NCBI GenBank assembly: GCA_002839245.1
Contig: PGXR01000170.1
Location: forward strand, 1 to 6,185
Direction of reading: 5' to 3'
Length of the DNA: 6,185 nt
Origin: Spirochaetae bacterium HGW-Spirochaetae-7
Lineage (GTDB): Bacteria > Spirochaetota > Spirochaetia > Treponematales > UBA12059
Shown piece after piece: positions 1 through 6,122 of the stretch. The position numbers were made by a program, and so were the translations under genes. Every line of letters begins with the position of its first letter. Position 1 is the stretch's first letter. Under the pieces are notes generated by a model that had not been told where the DNA came from, searched no databases, and saw only the letters and a program-made list of their open reading frames with translations.

Positions 1-1507
1 CCCGCCTATGGACCTGCTTGACCAGCCCACGTTCGCCGAAAGGGACGAGGCGGCGTTCAGGCAGCTCCAGAAGGCATTGCCGAAGGGACTCGCCGTAGCC
101 GTCGGCCATATCGGCAGGAACACGTCGGGCCTGGGCAGGCCGCTGACCAACACGCTTTCGGTGATACTCGACGGCGCCGTCGTCTTCGAGCAGGCCAAGA
201 CGCTGCTCCCGACCTACGACGTATTCGATGAGGCGCGATACTTCGAACCGGCCCGCGAGCGTCGGGTCTGGGATTACCGTGGAGTCAGGATAGGCTTCGC
301 CATCTGCGAGGACCTCTGGCGCGAGACAGCGCCGGTCCCCGGCATGCGCTACCCCGTCGATCCGCCGCGCGAGCTGCTCGACGCGGGAGCTGGATTGATA
401 ATCGTCCCGTCATCGTCGCCATACCAGATGGACAAGATAGCGCTTCGCGTGGGGTTGTGCGTCGAGCTCGCCATTGCCGGCTCCGTTCCGGTAGCCTATT
501 GCAACATGGCCGGCGCGGACGACTCGCTCGTCTTTGACGGCCGATCGTTCATGGTCGACCACAAGGGTACGCTGGTGGCGCTCGGCGATTTCGGTGAAGG
601 GCTCCTCGTCGTCGATTCCGAGGCGAGCCCTGCCTCCACCCTGACGTTCCCCGACCGCTGGGACGAGGTCGAGCGCGCGCTGGTCGAGGGCATACGCGGC
701 TACATGAAAAAGTGCGGATTCCGGAAAGCCCACCTGGGTCTTTCCGGCGGCATCGACTCCGCAATCGTCGCCGTGCTCGCAGCGAAGGCCATTGGGCCGG
801 AGAACCTGACCTGCATCATGCTGCCTTCGCGCTTCTCGTCGCCCGGGTCGGTATCAGACAGCGTCGAGCTCGCCCGTGCGCTCGGCTGCCGCCTCGAGAA
901 CATTCCCATCGAGGCTCCGTTCGCCAGCTTCGTCTCGACGCTCGAGCCCCACTTCGCCGGCACCCCCTTCGGACTGACAGAGGAGAACCTCCAGGCGAGG
1001 ATCCGCGGCGACATACTGATGGCCTGGTCCAACAAGTTCGACTCGATGCTTTTGACCACCGGCAACAAGAGCGAACTGGCGGTCGGTTACTGTACGCTGT
1101 ACGGCGACATGTGTGGAGCAATCGGGCCGATAGGCGACCTCCTCAAGACCGAAGTCTTCGCCCTCTGCGAGCGCATCTACGCCAGGGAAGGCCTCCTGCC
1201 CAGGGCCATCATCGACAAGCCGCCATCGGCCGAGTTACGGCCCAACCAGCTCGACCAGGATTCCCTGCCGCCCTATGAACTCCTGGACGCAGTGCTCGAA
1301 CTGTATATCGAGGCGGACTTGTCCGCCGACGAGATAGTGTCCCGGGGCTACGACGAGGCACTGGTACGCCGGATAGTCTCGATGACCGCCCGCGCCGAGT
1401 ACAAGCGCAGGCAGGCCGCGCCCGTGCTCAAGGTGTCCCCGCGCGCCTTCGGGATGGGCCGAAGAATGCCGATAGCCCGCGAGGTATACGAGGCCAAGGC
1501 CCGGTGA
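1..1507 (+). CDS. nadE: Glutamine-dependent NAD+ synthetase, 5' end cut by window
   Basis: Catalyses the last step of NAD+ synthesis in the cytoplasm: deamido-NAD+ plus ATP plus glutamine gives NAD+, AMP and pyrophosphate (EC 6.3.5.1). Numbering is from the Met codon at position 8. The N-terminal nitrilase-type glutaminase domain (to about residue 205) shows two of the three catalytic residues: Lys64 in KTLLPTYDVFDE and Cys100 in FAICEDLW. The catalytic Glu would lie upstream of the window. The synthetase domain (about 215-470) has the ATP pyrophosphatase loop SGGIDS at 246-251, TTGNKSE at 350-356 and KPPSAELRPNQ from 404. The Met at 8 is not the true start: the frame stays open to the edge, and Pro-Pro-Met-Asp-Leu-Leu matches the internal family motif GYPPEDLL, so roughly 45-50 residues are missing. 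Five hundred visible residues plus these fit the usual 540-570. The stop overlaps the next gene's start. No frameshift is seen. Confidence 0.96.
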   Translation, partial: PPMDLLDQPTFAERDEAAFRQLQKALPKGLAVAVGHIGRNTSGLGRPLTNTLSVILDGAVVFEQAKTLLPTYDVFDEARYFEPARERRVWDYRGVRIGFAICEDLWRETAPVPGMRYPVDPPRELLDAGAGLIIVPSSSPYQMDKIALRVGLCVELAIAGSVPVAYCNMAGADDSLVFDGRSFMVDHKGTLVALGDFGEGLLVVDSEASPASTLTFPDRWDEVERALVEGIRGYMKKCGFRKAHLGLSGGIDSAIVAVLAAKAIGPENLTCIMLPSRFSSPGSVSDSVELARALGCRLENIPIEAPFASFVSTLEPHFAGTPFGLTEENLQARIRGDILMAWSNKFDSMLLTTGNKSELAVGYCTLYGDMCGAIGPIGDLLKTEVFALCERIYAREGLLPRAIIDKPPSAELRPNQLDQDSLPPYELLDAVLELYIEADLSADEIVSRGYDEALVRRIVSMTARAEYKRRQAAPVLKVSPRAFGMGRRMPIAREVYEAKAR

Positions 1508-2781
1508 AAGGCCGGGGCGTCGCCGTAGCCCGCGCTGCGTTCGCGGTCCTGCTTGCGGGAGGGCTTGTCGCGGGCGCCCTGTCGATCAAGGCATTCGATT
1601 TATACACGACGAAGACGCCGACGGAGACGGCGAGAATCGTCATGAAATCAACTGTCACGGGGCCTTCCGCCACGGCTCCCGGCGTCGATGCCGCCTGTCT
1701 CCTGGCGACACGTGCCAGTGAAAAGGAATTTTCGGTGCTGGCCTGCGGCGACATCCTCCTGGCCCGTACGCCGGGCAAACGCGCCTCGGAATTCGGCCCC
1801 GCTTTCCTCTTCGAGGGCGTGCAGGAACTGGTCTCGTCGGCGGACATCGCTTTCGCCAATCTCGAGTCTCCTGTTTCTTCCATCGGCGCGCCCTTTCCGG
1901 GCAAGCAACAGAACATCACCTTCAGGGCCGATCCCGCCGCCCTCCAAGGCATTTCCTGGGCCGGGTTCGACATACTGTCGCTGGCCAACAACCACATGAA
2001 CGACTACGGCCCCCGCGCCGTCTCCGAGACGCTCCGATTGATCGACAGCATGGGCATCGGACGATGCGGAGCGGGAATGGACCTCGAGGAAGCCAGGAAG
2101 CCAGCCATCATCGTCCGTGACGGCGTCCGCTTCGCCTTCATCGCCTTTACGGATCCGATATGGAGCGTCATCGGGGCCAAGGGCTCCCTTGCAGGGACCG
2201 CGCTGTCCAGGGCCGAGGAGAGACTCCACGGTCCGTTTCCGCCCGCCAGGACGCCGTCCAATCCCGACTCGCCCTGGAAAGGGGGCGCAGGCGTCGCCAT
2301 AGCGACCGAAGCCGACATCGTCGCCGATATCAGGAGGATCAAGGCCACGCTCGCTCCCGACTACCTGTTCGTCTCGATACACTGGGGCGACGAGCAGCGG
2401 CACATCCCGAACGCCGCCCAGAAGGCGCTCGGCCATGCCGCGATAGACGCCGGCGCAACTGCGGTGCTCGGGCACCATCCGCACGTCCTCCAGTCCATAG
2501 AGCGCTACAAGGATGGACTCATCGCGTATTCGCTCGGGAATTTCGTCTTCGACATGTCCGCAAGCCGCACCTACGAGACGGCCGCGCTCCGGCTGGTCGT
2601 ATCAGGTGGCCGCCTGCGGAGAGCGGACGTAGTCCCGCTGCTCATCGGCCGCATGTCATACGCGCCAGCCCTGCTGCCGCCGGCAGCGGCGAAATCCAGA
2701 CTAGAAGACGTGCTGCTCTGGTCGTCGCGCCTCGGAACGAAGCTGCTTATCGACGGCTCCACCGGCAGCGTATTTTTCTGA
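1504..2781 (+). CDS. CapA-family (PGA_cap) membrane-anchored protein
   Basis: A 425-residue protein of the CapA/PgsA family (PGA_cap domain), which has a calcineurin-like metallophosphatase fold. Bacillus relatives take part in poly-gamma-glutamate capsule synthesis. A hydrophobic segment at about residues 7-27 after a short basic start suggests an N-terminal signal anchor with the rest outside the inner membrane. After a linker, the core (about 76-385) carries the family motifs in order: CGDILLAR (Gly82-Asp83), ANLESP (Asn119-Leu-Glu121), LANNHMNDYG (Asn162, Asn163, His164), SIHWGDEQ (291-298), GHHPH (323-327) and YSLGNFVFD (342-350). All likely metal or active-site residues look intact. The GTG start is chosen because it gives the anchor and overlaps the nadE stop as GTGA; its own ribosome-binding site is weak, so translation probably depends on coupling. 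No capB/capC (pgsB/pgsC) ligase genes are in the window, so a capsule role is not shown; a phosphoesterase or envelope-polymer role is equally possible. Confidence 0.9.
   Translation: MKGRGVAVARAAFAVLLAGGLVAGALSIKAFDLYTTKTPTETARIVMKSTVTGPSATAPGVDAACLLATRASEKEFSVLACGDILLARTPGKRASEFGPAFLFEGVQELVSSADIAFANLESPVSSIGAPFPGKQQNITFRADPAALQGISWAGFDILSLANNHMNDYGPRAVSETLRLIDSMGIGRCGAGMDLEEARKPAIIVRDGVRFAFIAFTDPIWSVIGAKGSLAGTALSRAEERLHGPFPPARTPSNPDSPWKGGAGVAIATEADIVADIRRIKATLAPDYLFVSIHWGDEQRHIPNAAQKALGHAAIDAGATAVLGHHPHVLQSIERYKDGLIAYSLGNFVFDMSASRTYETAALRLVVSGGRLRRADVVPLLIGRMSYAPALLPPAAAKSRLEDVLLWSSRLGTKLLIDGSTGSVFF
2742..2777 (+). terminator. Possible weak intrinsic terminator at the end of the capA-like gene
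   Basis: GCTGC (2742-2746) can pair with GCAGC (2765-2769), enclosing a CGG/CCG stem (2754-2756 with 2762-2764), and TATTTTT follows at 2771-2777. The structure lies inside the last codons of the CapA-family gene and has a 7-base one-sided bulge, so it is far from ideal. It sits just before a promoter, where a transcript end would make sense. Confidence 0.3.
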
Positions 2782-2787
2782 CATTTC

Positions 2788-2816
2788 TTGTTACCTGCTA
2801 CCTTTGATGCTATACT
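2788..2816 (+). promoter_or_regulatory. Sigma70-type promoter for the large lipoprotein gene
   Basis: TTGTTA (2788-2793) and TATACT (2811-2816) are separated by 17 bases; they match the consensus at 4 of 6 and 5 of 6 positions. Transcription would start near 2823, about 11 bases before the ATG at 2834, giving a very short leader. The AT-rich 50-base gap stands out in otherwise GC-rich DNA. This placement rules out start codons upstream of about 2820 for the following gene. Confidence 0.6.
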
Positions 2817-2833
2817 CTATCTTGGTGTACAGT

Positions 2834-4789
2834 ATGCGGACAGCCACGGCCCGAACCGGGACAATCCTCCTGAGCCTCATCATGGCAGCCGTATCGGCAT
2901 GCGATATCGGCAGCGCCTTGTTTACCGACGAGGAACTCGACTCCATGTACGAAATCGGGTTGTCGCAGTCCGGATCATCGATATCGAACGGCGCACGGGT
3001 ACTGGGATCGATACCGATCAAGGTAAGCGTCTCATCGATCGACGGAGCTCCGGAAGCTTCGTACATCGACCTTCGACTCTTGGACTCCGATGGAGACGAA
3101 GCCTCCGCCCTGTCGTTCCCGGTCGACGACAAGGCGGTTACGGTGCCGCCGGTTACCCTGCCCGAGGATTTGGCAGATGGCTACTACCAGCTCAACGTGT
3201 CGCTCCGCGATTCCGGCGGCAAAATGCTGTCCTCGTATTCGTCGGCGATACTGATATTCGCCGGAAACCTGTCCATATCCAGGCTGGCAGCGTATCCCGG
3301 CGAAATAATCGCGGGCGGCGTATCCCTCCTGAAGCTTGAAGCCGCCTACTCCAAAGGCCTCGATCCGTGGGCGCGCTGGTCGCTGGACGGTACGCGGCTG
3401 TCGGAGGGATTCATATCCAGCCACGCGGACCGCCTTCCGTGGCGGACGCCGTCGGCAAGCGGCGTCTACCTGGCGCGGGCGGAACTTTTCCCGTTCAAGC
3501 CTCCAGCCGGATTCGACGTCCCCCCGCTGGCCAAGGCTGAAATCCGCCTGCCCGTATCGGGCTCGTCCGCCGCAGGCGATCCATTTTCCAGAATCGCTTC
3601 ATGGTCGGTACTGCCGTTCGGCGCGGACTTCAAAGACCATGGGCAGAGGCCCCACGAAGCGGAGCCTGTTGCCACCGGCATACCGTACCTGGACACTTAC
3701 GCGACAGGATTCGGCTACTCGATGGGCGCGGGCGCCGGAGCGTTTTCCGCCTCCAGCCTTCTGCCGGTCATCGAACCCGGCGGCCTCGTCGCGCCGTTCA
3801 CCGCGGTCTTCGTGATCGCCCCGGTAGCGCCAGGTCCAAAGCCGGGCTCCGGCTTCCTGCTGGTCGCGTTCGACGACAAGGGCTCGCGCAACTTCGTGAT
3901 TGGCATCGCCGACGGCTACCCGTATGTCGGCTCGGGCGGCGCCAGGGTTACGTCGAACGCCATTCTCCCGGCAGATGTCACGAGGCTGGCGATCTCGGTC
4001 GCTCCGTCGATCGAGGGAATCTCCGTCTCCTTCTACCTCGACGAACGGCCGGCAGGAACCGGCTCGGTACCCGGGAGTCTTTTCATCGACACTCCCGGCG
4101 CATGTTCAATAGCGGGGGAAAACGGCTACGTGGCAATATACGACGAGCTGCGCATCATTCCTGGTCCGTACCCGGCTTTCTACGTTTCCCAAGCGCTTTC
4201 GAAGGGTGCCTCGCTCATCGCGGCCAGCGGTTTCGAAGGCGGATCGCTGGGGATGGACCTTACTCCCAGTGGCGGATTCTCCCTCGGCGACGGCAAGCTG
4301 ACGCTCCAGCCCGGGTCGTCGCTGGCCGTAGGCTCCAAGGGAATACCGGCCGCGGGGGCTTCGCTTTCCTTCGAGCTGCTCGAGGGCGTAGTCGAGTCAT
4401 CAATACGGCTCGCAGACGGGTCTGAACTCGCGGTTGCAACCGACGGGTCCGTCAGGCTCGACGGAGCGTTTCTCGGGTTCAAGCCCGCGGCAGGCGCCCA
4501 GGCGACCCGTACCGTGTCGATCGAATCGACCGGGGATGGAATCCGGCTCTACGGCGCGGGAGAAAGCTCGATCAAATTCAACACAAGGATGGCGGGGGAC
4601 TCGCGTTGGCAAATCTCGGCGATTGGACGGGTGCCTGCAGTGCTTTCGAAGGTCACGGCCTCCGCGTTCTCCGCACCACTGGCAGCCGCACGCTCAGGTT
4701 CCGGTCCGAACACGGGCGAGCTCGCCGATTCAACGGCTACCCTCAGCATGGCACCAGCTCTCGATCAAATCGCCGGCATCGGTGACTGA
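2834..4789 (+). CDS. Large beta-rich lipoprotein, Ig-like plus LamG-like segments, function unknown
   Basis: I do not recognise a named family. From the ATG at 2834 the product has 651 residues and opens with a lipoprotein signal peptide: basic start, hydrophobic core, lipobox VSAC, lipidated Cys23. It is therefore expected on a membrane outside the cytoplasm. Residues about 57-145 and 148-242 look like two Ig-like beta sandwiches, each with a GxY strand (DGYYQLNVSL, SGVYLARAEL) near the end. Residues about 255-445 resemble a concanavalin/LamG-type jelly roll: alternating strands such as GFLLVAFDDKG and FVIGIADGYPYVG, then ISVSFYLDERPAG, ending GYVAIYDELRI. A second similar beta segment may span about 460-615 (GFEGGSLGMDL, LGDGKLTLQPGSSLAV). 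The tail from about 620 is low complexity. An open frame continues upstream to TTG 2804, but those codons overlap the promoter. Binding of glycans or an envelope partner is inference from fold only. The domain boundaries are read by eye. Confidence 0.85.
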   Translation: MRTATARTGTILLSLIMAAVSACDIGSALFTDEELDSMYEIGLSQSGSSISNGARVLGSIPIKVSVSSIDGAPEASYIDLRLLDSDGDEASALSFPVDDKAVTVPPVTLPEDLADGYYQLNVSLRDSGGKMLSSYSSAILIFAGNLSISRLAAYPGEIIAGGVSLLKLEAAYSKGLDPWARWSLDGTRLSEGFISSHADRLPWRTPSASGVYLARAELFPFKPPAGFDVPPLAKAEIRLPVSGSSAAGDPFSRIASWSVLPFGADFKDHGQRPHEAEPVATGIPYLDTYATGFGYSMGAGAGAFSASSLLPVIEPGGLVAPFTAVFVIAPVAPGPKPGSGFLLVAFDDKGSRNFVIGIADGYPYVGSGGARVTSNAILPADVTRLAISVAPSIEGISVSFYLDERPAGTGSVPGSLFIDTPGACSIAGENGYVAIYDELRIIPGPYPAFYVSQALSKGASLIAASGFEGGSLGMDLTPSGGFSLGDGKLTLQPGSSLAVGSKGIPAAGASLSFELLEGVVESSIRLADGSELAVATDGSVRLDGAFLGFKPAAGAQATRTVSIESTGDGIRLYGAGESSIKFNTRMAGDSRWQISAIGRVPAVLSKVTASAFSAPLAAARSGSGPNTGELADSTATLSMAPALDQIAGIGD

Positions 4790-4841
4790 TGCACGTTCTC
4801 ACTTGTTTTTCCATGGCAAATGGCAGAAAATATAAGCCGCT
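4790..4841. other. Short AT-rich intergenic stretch upstream of the second lipoprotein promoter
   Basis: No gene fits here. The stretch contains a weak CCAT/ATGG hairpin (4811-4823) and an A/T run (AAAATATAA, 4827-4835) just upstream of the -35 hexamer, which could serve as an UP-like element. No convincing terminator for the large lipoprotein gene is visible, so some read-through into the next gene is likely. Confidence 0.3.
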
Positions 4842-4871
4842 TTGTTTTTACGGCGCCTGCCGCGCTATAGT
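4842..4871 (+). promoter_or_regulatory. Sigma70-type promoter for the 357-residue lipoprotein gene
   Basis: TTGTTT (4842-4847) and TATAGT (4866-4871) are 18 bases apart, in AT-enriched DNA. Transcription would begin near 4878, leaving a leader of about 70 bases before the ATG at 4949. The layout and the TTGTT -35 resemble the promoter of the preceding gene. Confidence 0.55.
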
Positions 4872-4890
4872 ATTTTCCGACGATGAGGGA

Positions 4891-4923
4891 TTTTCATGAG
4901 CCGGACGGCTCCTGGGAATTTTT
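4891..4923 (+). promoter_or_regulatory. Terminator-shaped hairpin in the leader (possible attenuator)
   Basis: Bases 4891-4902 pair with 4907-4918 around a GGAC loop (4903-4906). There are nine Watson-Crick pairs, two T-G wobbles and one T/C mismatch (4897/4912). Five T residues follow directly (4919-4923). This is the shape of a Rho-independent terminator, yet it lies between the predicted promoter and the start codon of the downstream lipoprotein gene. It may be an attenuator, or a terminator catching read-through from the gene before it. The pairing is seen directly; the function is inferred. Confidence 0.45.
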
Positions 4924-4935
4924 CATTTGCTCCAT

Positions 4936-4943
4936 GAGGAAGG
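4936..4943 (+). promoter_or_regulatory. Ribosome-binding site deciding the start at 4949
   Basis: GAGGAAGG ends five bases before ATG 4949. The in-frame ATG at 4883 has no such site and would add 22 non-signal residues before the lipoprotein signal, so 4949 is the better start. Confidence 0.75.
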
Positions 4944-4948
4944 ATCAT

Positions 4949-6022
4949 ATGAAGTTAACGCCTTTGCTGCCGATCGCCTTCATCGCGCTCCTCGGGTCGT
5001 GCGTCAGTTCGCCCCCTCCCGCGCCCAAGGATACATCGCAGGAAACCAAGCCGGCCGCGACTGCGCCCGCGTCCACCAACTCGGCCTCCAAGGACCGTGC
5101 CATAGCCCTTGTCCAGGGAGGCGGATCGTCGGGCAGTACCGCCCCAGCCGGGGCGGCCCCGGCGGGAACCGCGGCCCGCCCCGCCGCGTCGCCGGCTGAA
5201 ACCGTCGACATGCCCCCGCCGGCTCCCGGCGTCATGACGCCCGAAGAGGAGGCGTTCCTCAACAACTACCTCGCCAGGCTGCAGTACATGGTCTACTACG
5301 ACGAAGCCGCCGGCATAGACGCCAAATCGGCCAAGGTCGCCGTAAACCAGGCCAACCGCTACCTGATCGAGAAGCTGGGCCTGTCGGTGGTCGACTTCGA
5401 CCAGATAGAAAAGAACAAGAAGGACCAGCAAACGGCCTACCAGGCGGAGACAGGCGGCTCCATCGACCTCATCCAGTACCTCGCGCAGAAATACAACGCG
5501 GACGTCTACGTCGAACTGTCGTTCTCTTCGACGAGTTCCGCTTCAGGCGGCAAATTCTACGCTTCGGCCCAGGGTTCGATGAAGATCTTCGATACCTCGA
5601 CGGCTCAGCTGCTCGGTTCAGTCGCATTCCAGAGCCCCCAGGTGATGAGCACCTCCTCGACCGAATCGGCCATCGGTAACGCCGTGGCCGCATCCGTGTG
5701 GAGCGCGATGCCCAAGATGACCGACCAGACGAAGGTGCTTGTCAAGAATTCGATGTCCCGCGGCATCCGCTACGAGATCCTCATCCAGAACACCCCCGAC
5801 TCGAGGCAGATGAACAACCTCCGCCGGGCGCTCGCAAGGGTCGTACGCGAGGTGGAGCAGGTGTCGTACTCGCCTTCCGAAACCAGGATGGCGCTGTATA
5901 CCTTCAAGTCGCGCGACAAGCTGGAAGACGCGATGTACGACGCAGCGGACAGGGCCGGACTGCTCGACATCTACCTGGTGTACAGCAGGGGCAAGGCTTT
6001 TACCTTCAACAGCGGACTGTAA
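4949..6022 (+). CDS. Putative lipoprotein with Pro/Ala-rich linker and two alpha/beta segments (DUF6175-like?)
   Basis: A 357-residue predicted lipoprotein. The signal peptide (basic start, hydrophobic core) ends in LLGSC with Cys18; Gly-Ser before Cys is a loose lipobox, tolerated in spirochaetes. Residues about 20-97 form a disordered linker rich in Pro, Ala, Thr, Ser and Gly that could span the periplasm or lift the domain off the membrane. Residues about 98-255 look alpha/beta: helices, then IDLIQYLAQKYNADVYVELSFSS and a strand pair through FYASAQGSMKIFDTSTAQLLGS. This pattern recalls CsgG/LpoB-type envelope proteins, where a strand reports a variable in the subunit. Residues about 260-357 form a second compact alpha/beta unit (RYEILIQNT, helix LRRALARVVREV, MALYTFKSRDKLEDAMYDAADRAG). 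The overall plan resembles the uncharacterised DUF6175 family, but this is recall without a search. It probably has its own promoter. No catalytic motif is visible, so a structural or assembly role is more likely than an enzymatic one. Confidence 0.85.
   Translation: MKLTPLLPIAFIALLGSCVSSPPPAPKDTSQETKPAATAPASTNSASKDRAIALVQGGGSSGSTAPAGAAPAGTAARPAASPAETVDMPPPAPGVMTPEEEAFLNNYLARLQYMVYYDEAAGIDAKSAKVAVNQANRYLIEKLGLSVVDFDQIEKNKKDQQTAYQAETGGSIDLIQYLAQKYNADVYVELSFSSTSSASGGKFYASAQGSMKIFDTSTAQLLGSVAFQSPQVMSTSSTESAIGNAVAASVWSAMPKMTDQTKVLVKNSMSRGIRYEILIQNTPDSRQMNNLRRALARVVREVEQVSYSPSETRMALYTFKSRDKLEDAMYDAADRAGLLDIYLVYSRGKAFTFNSGL
5139..5156 (+). repeat. Perfect GC-only inverted repeat inside the linker-coding region
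   Basis: CCGCCCC (5139-5145) and GGGGCGG (5150-5156) pair perfectly around AGCC. No T run follows, so it is not a normal terminator. It lies in the Ala/Pro/Gly-rich linker of the lipoprotein gene and may simply follow from that codon content. Confidence 0.5.
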
Positions 6023-6027
6023 GACAG

Positions 6028-6053
6028 GTCATACGGGGATGTTTCCCCTTGAC
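6028..6053 (+). terminator. Hairpin just after the 357-residue lipoprotein gene, possible weak terminator
   Basis: GGGGA (6035-6039) pairs with TCCCC (6044-6048) around TGTT, and GTCA (6028-6031) pairs with TGAC (6050-6053) outside a small internal loop. It begins five bases after the stop codon. The downstream T content (ATAGTGATTTT) is modest, so termination may be partial or the hairpin may only protect the transcript end. Confidence 0.4.
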
Positions 6054-6110
6054 ATAGTGATTTTCGGGGCGCGCACCCGACATGGCGCCCTACATCATCG
6101 AAAGACCTTT

Positions 6111-6118
6111 AAGGAGGT
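6111..6118 (+). promoter_or_regulatory. Near-perfect Shine-Dalgarno sequence before GTG 6123
   Basis: AAGGAGGT is complementary to the 3' end of 16S rRNA over eight bases and ends four bases before the GTG start. It is by far the strongest ribosome-binding site in the window and suggests the last gene is well translated despite its GTG start. Confidence 0.85.
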
Positions 6119-6122
6119 TATC

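Noticed and set aside
8..10. ATG at 8 as the start of the NAD+ synthetase
   Set aside because: The frame is open to the window edge, and the residues around it match an internal family motif; the catalytic Glu of the glutaminase domain must lie further upstream.
1648..2484. 278-codon open frame on the minus strand
   Set aside because: It lies fully inside the CapA-family gene, whose motifs are clear. The antisense translation is Arg/Gly/Asp-rich without recognisable motifs, typical of a shadow frame in GC-rich DNA.
3601..4425. 274-codon open frame in another plus-strand frame
   Set aside because: Very Arg-rich with no motif and no start signal; it overlaps the large lipoprotein gene, which has a signal peptide and promoter.
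4883..4948. Upstream ATG that would lengthen the 357-residue lipoprotein by 22 residues
   Set aside because: No ribosome-binding site, it overlaps the leader hairpin, and it would place charged residues ahead of a good lipoprotein signal peptide.
5139..5156. GC-only hairpin as a transcription terminator
   Set aside because: It is inside a coding region, has no T run after it, and the same sequence is needed to encode the Ala/Pro/Gly linker.
6049..6054. Perfect TTGACA, possible -35 element for the last gene
   Set aside because: The bases 16-18 positions downstream are GC-rich (around 6071-6078) with no -10-like hexamer, and the TTGACA overlaps the hairpin after the preceding gene.
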